From contig CAVPZC010000001.1 of NCBI GenBank assembly GCA_963710175.1, positions 2,294,001-2,358,000 on the forward strand: DNA of 64,000 nucleotides, written 5' to 3'. Of this stretch, positions 15,845 through 24,437 are shown in pieces (within the stretch, counting starts at the first letter, position 1; each line of letters starts with the position of its first letter). The translations under genes were made by a program, and so were the position numbers. The stretch is from Phormidesmis sp963710175 (GTDB taxonomy: Bacteria > Cyanobacteriota > Cyanobacteriia > Phormidesmidales > Phormidesmidaceae). The notes below the pieces were generated by a model. It was not told the origin of the DNA, did not search any database, and worked only from the letters and a program-made list of their open reading frames with translations.

Positions 15845-16630
15845 CTACCAGAGCGGCACCCTGGGGCCACCGGGATAGGCCCATCTAGCAGGGGCACCGG
15901 GGCGCAGATCAAGATGCACAAATCCTCTGCCAACCGCTAGCCCGCCCTTTGGATGATACTTTTTCAGCCGATTAAAAACATCGACTAGATTAAGGCCGTC
16001 TACCGAAAAATCGATTGCGTCTCCGTACATGTGCCGTGAACTGCGCGCCCCGCCTACCCGTCGATTGCTGATCGGATCGCGGTAGCCAGAGGTAACCCGA
16101 ATTGGCCGACTGCCGAGAAACGTGCGCACTTCGTCCATATATTTGCACAGCTTGACAATGCGCTGAGTGACGGTGGCATTGACTGGGATGCGCGTGCCCC
16201 CTTTAGTCATTTCAGACCAGGTAAAGCTAGAGACGCTCGGCTCAAAATAGATGGGTTCATAGATGCCAACCGGACGGCTGATACCCGGAATCGAGATGGT
16301 CGGGCCGAAATCTTTTACTTTTTCAGGTTTGGGGGCGGGCGGTTCGTCTTTGGGATCGTTATTTGGCTCAGTGCCTTCTATCTGTGAGTGTAGTCCGTAG
16401 ACAAACCAGCGAATACCCTGATGCCCCTCTAGCGGCTGAGCCAGCTGAAAAAAAACGTGGTCGTCGGCCTCGGTGTTAGGCAGTCCCTCGTAGGGGGAGT
16501 AATCGACAATTTCTAAAACTGTGTCGGCTTTGGCAAAGACGAGCTGATCGGGTACATCTTTTTCTTTGAGCTGAGTAGCCTGAACGGGTAGGGCTTTGAG
16601 GAATGTATCTGCAGTAATGGCAAGCTTCAT
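15845..16630 (-). CDS. M15-family (D-Ala-D-Ala carboxypeptidase-like) peptidase
   Basis: 261 aa. The C-terminal half carries the M15A zinc signature: TSGYRDP, SSRHMYGDAIDF (His and Asp ligands seven residues apart) and FVHLDLRPG (third ligand). The N-terminal 100 residues (FLKALPVQATQL, SPYEGLPNTEADDHVFFQL) resemble an SH3-like wall-binding module, followed by a Pro-rich linker. No signal peptide is evident. Likely acts on peptidoglycan stem peptides or is phage-derived; similar two-domain proteins are common in cyanobacteria. Confidence 0.87.
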   Translation of the reverse strand: MKLAITADTFLKALPVQATQLKEKDVPDQLVFAKADTVLEIVDYSPYEGLPNTEADDHVFFQLAQPLEGHQGIRWFVYGLHSQIEGTEPNNDPKDEPPAPKPEKVKDFGPTISIPGISRPVGIYEPIYFEPSVSSFTWSEMTKGGTRIPVNATVTQRIVKLCKYMDEVRTFLGSRPIRVTSGYRDPISNRRVGGARSSRHMYGDAIDFSVDGLNLVDVFNRLKKYHPKGGLAVGRGFVHLDLRPGAPARWAYPGGPRVPLW

Positions 16631-16803
16631 AGTGCTTAAAATTCCTTACTATGCGAAGTCAACACGGTATCACGCCTGAAACAGGCGATCGCGCCCTGCC
16701 CTAATCCCGCATTAAAAAATAAGAAATCTTAAAACGTACCCGATTCTCTTCACTTCAGAAGAGCCCCCATCAGAGCACCTCCAAAGTGGAGAGGCAGCGC
16801 CCC

Positions 16804-17469
16804 TTACCAGGGCAGCACCTGACCATTTGAATGCCAAAATGTGCCGGTCGTTTCCAGCGTCAGCTGATCAATTCTGGCCAGCAGACCTTTGACTGCTTCT
16901 TCGGGACCAATGCCGCTGCTTGTGAAGTTGGTCATGCCCGTACTCACCAGCCCTGGATGCAAAATAGCGACGGCAATTCCTTGCGGCTTGAGATCTTGCG
17001 AGAGCGATTTGCCCGCCATAGATACTGCAACTTTGGACATGCGATAGCCATAGGTACCGCCCGAGGTATTGTCTTCAAGAGAACCCATGCGACTGGTCAT
17101 GATAGCAACTTTGGCAGTGGGCGTCAGGTTGGGCATCAGCGCTTGGGTGAGCCGGAGCGGGGCGATCGCATTCACTTCAAACTGTTCTCGAATACCGTCA
17201 ATATTCAAATCGTCCCAGTTGGACTGCCGGTAAATACCCGCATTGTTAATCAGCACGTCTATCGACTGGCCGTCTAGCCTTTCGAGAAGGTTAGAAACCG
17301 CCTTTTCGTCGCTAATATCCACACCGGCTTCTACCCGTACGCCCAGAGCATCCAGCTCAGCTGAGCTGTGGCGGCACGCCGCAATCACCCGATCTCCTCT
17401 GGCCTGAAGCTGTCTACAATATTCGTAGCCAATACCACGGTTGGCCCCTGTCACTAAATAAACCGCCAT
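16804..17469 (-). CDS. Short-chain dehydrogenase/reductase (SDR)
   Basis: 221 aa classical SDR fold. The cofactor loop TGANRGIG is at residues 7-14 and NNAG at about 95. The catalytic Ser lies in MTSRMGS, and Tyr/Lys in YGYRMSKVA. It ends with a HPGLVSTGM segment. It resembles the carbonyl reductase/sniffer-like group; substrate unknown. It is preceded (on its strand) by a heptamer tandem repeat and the FKBP gene. Confidence 0.9.
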   Translation of the reverse strand: MAVYLVTGANRGIGYEYCRQLQARGDRVIAACRHSSAELDALGVRVEAGVDISDEKAVSNLLERLDGQSIDVLINNAGIYRQSNWDDLNIDGIREQFEVNAIAPLRLTQALMPNLTPTAKVAIMTSRMGSLEDNTSGGTYGYRMSKVAVSMAGKSLSQDLKPQGIAVAILHPGLVSTGMTNFTSSGIGPEEAVKGLLARIDQLTLETTGTFWHSNGQVLPW

Positions 17470-17473
17470 AATT

Positions 17474-17520
17474 TCCTATCTCCTATCTCCTGTCTCCTGT
17501 CTTCCGTCTCCTATCCCCTG
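17474..17520. repeat. Heptanucleotide short tandem repeat
   Basis: Six to seven consecutive 7-bp units (CCTATCT, CCTATCT, CCTGTCT, CCTGTCT, TCCGTCT, CCTATCC, CCTG) between the SDR and FKBP genes. This is the short tandemly repeated repetitive class known from filamentous cyanobacteria, and the same theme as 412-480 and 32179-32220. Confidence 0.85.
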
Positions 17521-17569
17521 CACAATCGATCTCGCTCAGCCGCCCATACTCCCGCTAATCCCATCAACC

Positions 17570-17998
17570 TTAAAGAATTTCCACCAGCTCCAGCTCAAAG
17601 GTCAAATCCTGCCCAGCCAGCGGATGATTGCCATCGAGAGTCACCATCTCACCGCGCATATCGGTAATCGTCACAGCCATCGACTCGCCATCTGGCACTT
17701 GCATTTCCAGCCGCTGCCCAACGGCCAGCTCAAAGTCAGCTGGAATATTCTGCCGCTCAATCTCAGCAACCATCTCTTTCTGGTATGGACCGTAGGCTTG
17801 ATCGACAGGAATAGTCGTCGTCACCGAGTCGCCCGGACTCAGGCCAGTCACCGCTTGGTCAAACCCAGGAATCACCATGCCTGAGCCCAGCGTGAACTGT
17901 AAAGGCTCCCGACTTTTAGAGGAGTCAAACACTTGGCCACTGTTGAGCGTGCCTGTGTAGTGGACCTTAACGGTATCGCCTGTTTTTGCCTGAGCCAT
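17570..17998 (-). CDS. FKBP-type peptidyl-prolyl isomerase (SlyD-like)
   Basis: 142 aa from ATG 17998 (an upstream in-frame TTG would add 10 residues that are not family-like). The N-terminus has the FKBP core: VKVHYTGTLNSGQVFDSS, then GSGMVIPGFDQAVTGL and GDSVTTTIP. The region from about 70 (YGPYQKEMVAEI to FELAVGQRLEMQ) is the insert-in-flap domain of SlyD-like chaperone isomerases, and it ends with HPLAGQDLTFELELVEI. The metal-binding His-rich tail of E. coli SlyD is absent. Role: prolyl isomerisation and chaperoning in the cytoplasm. Confidence 0.93.
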   Translation of the reverse strand: MAQAKTGDTVKVHYTGTLNSGQVFDSSKSREPLQFTLGSGMVIPGFDQAVTGLSPGDSVTTTIPVDQAYGPYQKEMVAEIERQNIPADFELAVGQRLEMQVPDGESMAVTITDMRGEMVTLDGNHPLAGQDLTFELELVEIL

Positions 17999-18501
17999 AG
18001 TGATCGGATGAGATGGTGATTTAAACAAATTGGAATATGCTGCCTAGTGTAAAGAGTTTAGACGGTTCGGACCTTCAAGGTCGAGCTTCCAAACACATAG
18101 CGGGCAGGTTGAAGCGCTACATTGCCCGTAAATCCAAGCTTGGAGGGGCGCATCAGTGTTATGCTAATAAAGTGTATTGAATAATACCTTATTTGCAAAT
18201 CAAAGGCAGCGCCTTTGATTTCCGCCGGATCGTGCGGGCGAAACAACGCTAATTCTATTCCTTTGAGATTTTTTGCCTGGCGTGTTTTTGATTTTTGCTC
18301 TGCTGTTCGGAGCGCTAGCTCCTTTGAGCGCTGACAACTTGCAATGGCAATCCGATGTCTGTGTTGGTTTGCTAGCTGCCAATTTGTTGGCTTAAGGCTT
18401 ATCTGCATTTTCCCCTTTGGGGTTTAAAGTCTCAGCTAACGCGCTTAAGACACTCTCTTGAGTAGAGTGATGAGCGCTCAGTATCTTTCTTTCGAATTCC
18501 A
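17999..18501. other. Intergenic region with a strong hairpin
   Basis: No convincing gene. At 18197-18221 AAATCAAAGGC-AGC-GCCTTTGATTT is a perfect 11-bp stem with a 3-base loop, near a second weaker repeat (AGCGCT around 18321-18343). A 116-codon open frame on the minus strand here has no protein-like features. Confidence 0.5.
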
Positions 18502-19308
18502 GTGTTTTATTCTCAGTCTAAAGATCACACCAAAGGCCGCTCCAAAAAACCAGGGATGCGCTCAGTTTGTATCGTTGCACTGCTAGCGGCTGTTTACGGC
18601 CTTCAGCACTTTGCTGAAGAAAACCAGTTCAGCAGCCTCGGCGCCTACGGAATTGAGGCCTCTGCGGGCCAGAGTGAGACGGGTCGTCAGAGTCAGATTG
18701 ATTTGCGTCAGGCTGATCGACGCTTAGCGGCGGGAGATATTATCTTTAGGGCTGACAATACCCGTCTGAACCAGATCGCAGAGCAGTTTGGGGTCAATGC
18801 GGGCTACTCCCAAGCTGGGATAATTACAGCTGAGGGTGATCAGCTGGAGGTAGTTTATGCTGCAACGGAGGGAGAGCGCGGCAGTCGGGTGGTAGAAGAA
18901 CCTCTGACTGATTTTCTGCAAGCAGGTAAAGTTGCTCACGCTGCGGTGTACCGGCTTAAAGCACCGACGCCGAAAACGCAAAGGGCGATCGCCTCTGCCA
19001 CCAAAGTCTGCGCTGGTCAAACAGTTCCGTTTGATCCGAGCTTCGAAGTCTCAGCTGATCGCCAGAGCGATCGCCAGGCAACCTGCTTCAAAAGGGTTTG
19101 GCAGGTCTATCGAGACGCTGGCATTAATATCCTCTCTCCTCAGGGAAAAGAGAGTTTTGCACTGCCGTTTTCTGGCCGCTACATCACTCCCGATTCGCTC
19201 TCTAGTAATGCAAAGCTCCGACCGGTGTACCAGTTCATTCAGCCTGATCTCAGCGAGTTTGGCTACTCTAGGGCAAGCGTATCCTTTCAGACGCAAAATG
19301 CCGAGTAG
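18502..19308 (+). CDS. YiiX/YebB-like permuted papain-fold (NlpC/P60 superfamily) protein, exported
   Basis: 268 aa from GTG 18502; ATG 18556 is an alternative. A basic start and a hydrophobic helix (VCIVALLAAVYGL) indicate export or membrane anchoring. The fold signatures are LAAGDIIFR, AGIITAEGDQLEVVYAA (early strands) and, late in the protein, ATCFKRVWQVYRDAGI, which carries the permuted catalytic Cys. In related proteins the early motif contains His (SHxGI); here it reads YSQAGII, with Gln at that place. The protein may therefore be inactive or use another residue. Likely role: hydrolysis of amide bonds in envelope peptides or lipids. Identification is by motif. Confidence 0.65.
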   Translation: MFYSQSKDHTKGRSKKPGMRSVCIVALLAAVYGLQHFAEENQFSSLGAYGIEASAGQSETGRQSQIDLRQADRRLAAGDIIFRADNTRLNQIAEQFGVNAGYSQAGIITAEGDQLEVVYAATEGERGSRVVEEPLTDFLQAGKVAHAAVYRLKAPTPKTQRAIASATKVCAGQTVPFDPSFEVSADRQSDRQATCFKRVWQVYRDAGINILSPQGKESFALPFSGRYITPDSLSSNAKLRPVYQFIQPDLSEFGYSRASVSFQTQNAE

Positions 19309-19846
19309 ATAGACCTGTAGCGTTGGCTATGCGCGCTACTCGATTCTCTGAAGAGGCTTCGCCAACGCTAATATAGCTCCTGTCGAGTTGCTTAGGACAC
19401 TTTTATCGGCTGAAACCGCTATCTGACAGCAGGTGACTCGACTCGCAAAGTAAGAATGCATCCTTACTTTGCTATACCAATAAACAGAGTGGGCAAAGCT
19501 ACACGCAGACGTACGTAGGCACAGCCTTCTCCGCAAGTATGCATTCGTCACTTGCCATACTTCGCGGCCCAAAGGTGACTCAAAGAAGGCAGCTTAAGCC
19601 TGCCTCTTCGGATAAATTTTTAACCTACAGCCCTCGCAAATAAATTTCGTGTGAAGTCGGCGGATGTTTTAACCGCTATCATCCTGATTTCGCCATTATG
19701 TACTGAATTAAGTTGATGAGTCCTGGCTCAAGCAGATATCTACAGTGAGCTATCAACTCAGGATGGGTGAAGTGCATCGGCTGCCTTGTCGGTGCCATTC
19801 CACTGCGGGCGGTCATCAAACATATACAAATACATATCTCTTAACC
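19309..19846. other. Repeat-rich intergenic region
   Basis: Contains several palindromic units and no gene: GCGTTGGC...GCCAACGC (about 19320-19370), a perfect 10-bp stem with loop at 19445-19472, and GCAAGT...ACTTGC (about 19534-19556). An open frame from 19745 runs into the next gene, but family similarity begins at ATG 19847. Confidence 0.6.
19445..19472. repeat. Hairpin repeat with AATGCATC loop
   Basis: GCAAAGTAAG-AATGCATC-CTTACTTTGC is a perfect 10-bp stem with an 8-base loop. A second element of the same geometry with loop AACGCATC lies at 21014-21041 but has an unrelated stem, and an AATGCATT-centred palindrome lies at 44540-44567. Confidence 0.7.
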
Positions 19847-20869
19847 ATGACTGTATCTCTATCTGATGCTGGTTGCCCGGCTTCTTTGTCTGGCGGTCCG
19901 CCCGTGGCTGACTGTTCTTCCATCAGCTTTTCAGTAGCCGTCTGCACGTACAATGGCGCAGACCGTGTAGGTAAGGTTTTAGAATATCTCTATGTTCAGA
20001 AAGGTACTGAAAAGTTTGGTTGGGAAATTATTGTCATCGACAACAACAGCTCCGATCAAACCAGAGCGGTCATAGAGCATTACCAGTCACTGTGGAGAGG
20101 CAGCGTGTCGGTTAAATACTGCTTTGAATCTAAACAGGGCTTGGCTTTTGCTAGGCAGCGTGCCGTAGAAGAAGCCCGTGGTGAATTGATTGGCTTCTTA
20201 GACGACGACAATCTACCCGGCCCAGACTGGGTTGCTAAAGCCTTCTCTTTTGCGCAAAGTCGGCCCAAGGCAGGCGCTTATGGCAGCTATATTGTAGGTC
20301 AGTTTGAGACTAATCCACCCGAAAACTTTGAGCGGATTGCGGCATTTTTAGCGCTAACGGACCGAGGAGACAAAGCGCTGTTCTACCGTCCACAAAAGAA
20401 ACTGTTGCCGCCTGGTGCTGGCTTGGTAGTCAAAAAACAGGCGTGGCTAGGGAATGTGCCAAAGTCGTGCTTTTTACAGGGACGAGTGGCGGGTCATCAG
20501 CTGCCTGGAGAAGATTTGGAGGCGTTGTTGCACATTCAAAGGGCGGGCTGGGAAGTTTGGTACAACCCTGAAATGACGCTGCTACACTGCATTCCAAGCT
20601 GGCGACTGACTCCAGAATACCTGCTTAAGCTCTGTCAGACGATTGGGCTCAGTCGCTTTTACACTCGCATGTTAAGTGTTCAACAGTGGTGGCTGCGCCC
20701 AGCGGCAACATTGGCCTACATGGGCAAAGACTTGTTTAAGGTGTCCCACCACCTGATCAAGTACAGAAACAGCCTGGATAGCGATCTGATTGCTTTGTGT
20801 GAGCTGAAGCTTTATTCAAGTAGCTTGATCAGTCCTTTCTATTTACTGAGAAAGCAGCTTGGGCGGTGA
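19847..20869 (+). CDS. hpsE: HpsE-like glycosyltransferase family 2
   Basis: 340 aa from ATG 19847. GT-A fold: FSVAVCTYNGADR start, IIVIDNNSSDQT, and the DXD-like GFLDDDNLPGPDW metal/nucleotide-sugar site. The PKAGAYGSYIVGQFE, PPENFERIAAFLALTDRG and PPGAGLVVKKQAW segments match what I remember of HpsE, a transferase required for the hormogonium/extracellular polysaccharide of filamentous cyanobacteria. No membrane helices. It precedes an insertion sequence that separates it from further polysaccharide-type genes. The symbol is by resemblance, not by search. Confidence 0.8.
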   Translation: MTVSLSDAGCPASLSGGPPVADCSSISFSVAVCTYNGADRVGKVLEYLYVQKGTEKFGWEIIVIDNNSSDQTRAVIEHYQSLWRGSVSVKYCFESKQGLAFARQRAVEEARGELIGFLDDDNLPGPDWVAKAFSFAQSRPKAGAYGSYIVGQFETNPPENFERIAAFLALTDRGDKALFYRPQKKLLPPGAGLVVKKQAWLGNVPKSCFLQGRVAGHQLPGEDLEALLHIQRAGWEVWYNPEMTLLHCIPSWRLTPEYLLKLCQTIGLSRFYTRMLSVQQWWLRPAATLAYMGKDLFKVSHHLIKYRNSLDSDLIALCELKLYSSSLISPFYLLRKQLGR

Positions 20870-21251
20870 GCCGTCGGTTGGTCTGAAGCGATCTGAATAC
20901 CAATCGCTGTCCTACAGAATTTAGCCTACCTGCGACCTCGTATAGCTTCCGGCACTTTGCATTATGCAGCATTACTGACTGTAAGCCATATATAGCAACA
21001 GGCAAAGTGCTCCGCGAAGCGCGAACGCATCCGCGCTTCGCTATACATGTTGAGCGTGAGTAGTCTTGCGGTTCGGTTCCCCTTAGTAAAGGGAACCAAT
21101 CCTAGAATTTTGACGTCGCAGTGTTAGCGTTCGCTAAACAAGTACGCGACCTCAGCGTAGGGAAGGTTCTTCTATCTTTTAGAGAGTTCCTAGTTCTCGT
21201 GCTGTAAGACTTAGCACTGTAAGACTTGGCGCGGATAGGGAGTAGAATACA
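20870..21251. other. Intergenic region with hairpin repeats before the insertion sequence
   Basis: No gene. It contains GCGAAGCGCG-AACGCATC-CGCGCTTCGC at 21014-21041 (perfect 10-bp stem, 8-base loop) and GGTTCCCCTT-AGTA-AAGGGAACC near 21075-21097, the latter of the same kind as repeats at 26289 and 39861. Confidence 0.65.
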
Positions 21252-22550
21252 TTAGGGGGTAGCAAACGAATACAATACCAGCGATTATAGGCAGGTATAG
21301 GGGGAGAGGAGAGCGGCTGAGGAATGCTAGATGAACAGGTGAAGGAAACCTTGAAAGATGCTGCCCGCAAGCTGAGCGGACATAAGAAACGAGCGTTCAT
21401 GGCGAAAGTAGCAGAAGACTACTTCGACGCTTCAGCCCGGAAAGCCGAAACGTATCTTGGGTGGGGACGACAAACGGTTCAGCTCGGGCTGCACGAGCGC
21501 GAAAGCGGTGTAGTCTGCGTGGATTACTATCAAGGTCGAGGGAATCACCGGCGCGAAGCGAAGCAGCCTGAATTAGAGCAGGCTATACGAGCGCTGGTCG
21601 ATGGGCAATCACAAGCCGACCCGACGTTTCGGACTACGTTTTACTACGCGAGAGTAAGCGCCCAGTCGGTGCGCGACGCGCTGATAGAGGAGAAAGGCTA
21701 CCGGGATGAGGACTTGCCAACCCGCCAAACTATCGGCGCGATGCTGAACCGGATGGGCTATCGGTTAAAAAAACGCAAAAAGTGAAGCCGCACAAAAAGG
21801 TGCCCGAAACAGACGCCATCTTTGAGAATGTAGCCCGAGCGAATGCAGCAGCAGACGCCGACCCCAAAGTGTTGAGACTCTCCATCGACAGCAAGGCTAA
21901 AGTCGCCATTGGGAATCTATCAAGGGGCGGCGGGGCGCGAACCCTCGAACCGCGACAGGCCGATGACCATGACCACTACCGCGAAGCCACACTAGTGCCC
22001 TTTGGCATTCTCGATGTGAAGGGAGAGCAACTCTCGATTTACTTCGGGCAGTCAGCAGAGACCAGCGACTTTATTGTCGACTGCTTAGAAGACTGGTGGC
22101 AGACGCATCGGGCCGCCTATTCAGAGATAGCAGAATGGGTGATTGACTTAGACAACGGACCTGCTGTCAAAAGCCAGCGGACTCAGTTCATCAAGCGTAT
22201 GGTGCAGTTTTCGCAGCGCGAGCAGATGAAAATACGCCTGGTTTACTATCCGCCTTATCACAGCAAGTACAATCCGATAGAGCGCTGTTGGGCGGCGTTA
22301 GAAAACTACTGGAATGGCGCTATCCTCGATACCGTTGAAGCTGCCCTACGCTGGGCGGCGAACATGACTTGGAATGGCTTTGCGCCAATTGTTGAGTTAG
22401 TCGAGACGACTTATCAGAAGGGTATCAAGGTGGCCAAAGATGAGTTGGAACCGTTCGAGCAACAGTGGCAACGGTCTGAAACGTTGCCTAAGTGGGATGT
22501 GACGATTGTTCCTATGTAAACGGTAACTTATTTGTTTGCGCTCCCCTTAG
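21252..22550 (+). mobile_element. ISAzo13-family insertion sequence
   Basis: About 1.3 kb. The left end (from about 21252, TTAGGGGG..AGCAAACGAATA..ATACC) and the inverted right end (to about 22550, TAAGGGG..GCAAACAAATA..TTACC) match at roughly 19 of 29 positions, giving imperfect terminal repeats. No clear target duplication is seen, so the exact ends are uncertain. One transposase, in two overlapping frames, fills the element. It lies immediately upstream of a membrane-protein gene on the same strand. Confidence 0.75.
21324..22519 (+). CDS. ISAzo13-family transposase, expressed by -1 frameshift
   Basis: Frame 1 (21324-21785) carries the helix-turn-helix part (SARKAETYLGWGRQTV..GLHERESG). 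Frame 2 (21782-22519 as an open frame) carries the DDE catalytic part: RLSIDSKAKVAIG, VIDLDNGP and YYPPYHSKYNPIERCWAALE. In frame 1 the bases at 21767-21773 are A_AAA_AAA, a canonical -1 slippery heptamer. Slippage there yields ...YRLKKTQKVKPHKKVPETDAIF, which matches the unbroken family sequence better than either frame alone. So either programmed frameshifting or an A-run mutation joins the halves. The catalytic Asp/Asp/Glu context is intact. Confidence 0.85.
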
Positions 22551-22591
22551 CTCTCAGCTATCTCACTTTCATAGGACTAAGAAAGGGCTTT

Positions 22592-23257
22592 ATGGCAGGT
22601 CATTTTTTGCACCAGGTTAGAAGCCTTAAAAAAGACTGGACGTTTTGGTTGCCCAACCTGCTAGCAGCTACTTCATTTGGACTTTTGGGAATTTTTAGCA
22701 TTGTCTATCGAGGCGTGGGTGGCAGAGTAATCATTACCCTATTCGAGGAAAGCTTTGCTCAAAAGCGTCCTTATCAAGGCGTTTTGACTGAAGCCTCTGC
22801 GATTCTCTGGAGCCTGACAGCAGGCGTCTTGTGGTTCACTTTTAGCTATGTGAAGGCAACCTATCCTCCGGCTACTCGATATGTGCAAAAAAGCGTTCTC
22901 TTTTTATGTTTGCTAGTCACAATGTTTTTGCTGGACGATAACTTTCGCATCACTTTGATGCTGAGTTTTTACCTCAAAATTCCTAAAATTCTCATCTACA
23001 GCATCTATTTTGCTCTTTCGAGTACCTATGTTTTAGCCTTCAGAAGGTTTATTCTTAAAACCCCCTATGTACTACTTGTCGTTTCAATCCTCCTGCTGAC
23101 TATTTCTTCCTTGACAGACGTTATGCACCCTCGGGGGCAGGGCCTGCCCGTGATGCTAGAAGACGGCACTAAGTTTATAGGTCTCTTGAACTTTCTGATG
23201 TACTGTTGGAAAGTGAGCTTTTTGCTGATTCGCGATCGCCATTCTGCGCCTTTATAG
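22592..23257 (+). CDS. Multi-pass membrane protein of unknown function
   Basis: 221 aa from ATG 22592, chosen because AAAGGG lies 6 bases upstream. An open frame extends back to 22532, inside the right end of the insertion sequence, but those residues are not likely native. About six hydrophobic segments (LLAATSFGLLGIFSIVY, ILWSLTAGVLWF, VLFLCLLVTMFLL, and others). LLDDNFRI follows the third helix and LEDGTKFIG begins the last. Topology recalls the 237-aa proteins at 41195 and 49526 (acidic motif after a central helix), but similarity is weak. Promoter context may have been altered by the insertion sequence. Confidence 0.75.
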   Translation: MAGHFLHQVRSLKKDWTFWLPNLLAATSFGLLGIFSIVYRGVGGRVIITLFEESFAQKRPYQGVLTEASAILWSLTAGVLWFTFSYVKATYPPATRYVQKSVLFLCLLVTMFLLDDNFRITLMLSFYLKIPKILIYSIYFALSSTYVLAFRRFILKTPYVLLVVSILLLTISSLTDVMHPRGQGLPVMLEDGTKFIGLLNFLMYCWKVSFLLIRDRHSAPL

Positions 23258-23325
23258 CAGATTCCAGATGCACACTCGAAGAGGAGGCTAAGCAACGCTA
23301 CAGAGGCTACCGATACTCGCTTTAT

Positions 23326-24426
23326 TCAGGCGGGCAGTAACACAGGCAAATAATTCTTTACTGCCGTTGCCAGAGTAAACTGCTCTAGCCACTCAGCCTC
23401 TACAGATCTCACATCGCCATTCAGCACCTTCAAAATGGCTGCGGCCATAGCCTGACTATCGCCAATTCCAACTAGCTCGCCGTACTGCCCCTCTGCCAAA
23501 ATTTCAGCGGCCCCGCTGGGGCAGTTAGTAGAGACAACTGGCGTGCCAACTGCCATTGCCTCAATTAATACATTTGGCAAGCCTTCCCACTTAGAAGACA
23601 GTACAAAAACATCAGATTGTTTCATATAGGCGTGCGGATTGTTAACAAATCCGAGAAATGCTACATCTGCCTCAACCCCTAAGCTAGCGGCTAAATCTAT
23701 CAGCGATTGGCGCTCTGGCCCTACTCCCAAAATCATCAGGTGTGCGGCTTTGTGCTGCCGAACCTGGGCAAAAGCCTTAATCAGCGTCGAAAAATCCTTT
23801 TGCTCAGAGAGTCGGCCTACCCCTAGCACCACCGGAGCGGCTCTGCCCGTCAGCCAGGGATGATCTAAAACAGCTTTTGAATTCTCTATGAGAGAGGGCG
23901 TAATCACCGGATTATAGACAACTTTTATTTGCGCAGTCGGCATACCCGTTACTTGCGACAAATCATCAGCAACGCCATGAGAGACCGCTATCACTTCATC
24001 TGCCCAGGGGTAAAACCATTTAGCCAGTCGGCCTGACCACTGGTCGGTCTTACAGTATTTTGACTGGCTAGAAAGCGTATTCGCCTCTCGCACCAACAGC
24101 CGAGTATCCACGCTGGCCAAACGCTTTGCCCAAATCGCAATCTCGACGTTGTAATGTAGAGTCGTCAACATAGCAGCGGGTCTTTCTCGCCGCAGGTAGC
24201 CTGCTAGTTTAGGCAACCCTTGAAGCATTCGAGGCGCATTTAAGTCGATAATCCTGACCTGAGGCGGCACCAAGTTGAGGTAAGGTCCATCCGCTTTATT
24301 GAGCACTAAGTCTACAGGAAAAGTCAGATCGACGAATCCTTGCATGAGATTGACCATCATGCGCTCAGCGCCGCCGCCGGACAAAAGACGCAGGTAAATT
24401 GCGATCCGAGAAGATGGGTCACTCAT
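23326..24426 (-). CDS. Glycosyltransferase family 4
   Basis: 366 aa GT-B enzyme. The N-terminal domain starts RIAIYLRLLSGGGAERMM (acceptor-binding Gly-rich loop). The C-terminal domain has VLGVGRLSEQKDFSTLIKAF, ILGVGPERQSL and the nucleotide-sugar EX7E-type motif SKWEGLPNVLIEAMAVG. It belongs with the polysaccharide genes around it. It starts at ATG 24426, 11 bp after the end of the PepSY-type gene; a 15-bp near-direct repeat (TCACTCATTTTTTA) spans that junction. Confidence 0.92.
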   Translation of the reverse strand: MSDPSSRIAIYLRLLSGGGAERMMVNLMQGFVDLTFPVDLVLNKADGPYLNLVPPQVRIIDLNAPRMLQGLPKLAGYLRRERPAAMLTTLHYNVEIAIWAKRLASVDTRLLVREANTLSSQSKYCKTDQWSGRLAKWFYPWADEVIAVSHGVADDLSQVTGMPTAQIKVVYNPVITPSLIENSKAVLDHPWLTGRAAPVVLGVGRLSEQKDFSTLIKAFAQVRQHKAAHLMILGVGPERQSLIDLAASLGVEADVAFLGFVNNPHAYMKQSDVFVLSSKWEGLPNVLIEAMAVGTPVVSTNCPSGAAEILAEGQYGELVGIGDSQAMAAAILKVLNGDVRSVEAEWLEQFTLATAVKNYLPVLLPA

Positions 24427-24437
24427 TTTTTAGTCAC

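Noticed and set aside
18058..18408. 116-codon minus-strand open frame
   Set aside because: Low-complexity Lys/Arg/Gln composition, no domain and a perfect hairpin inside it; more likely intergenic.
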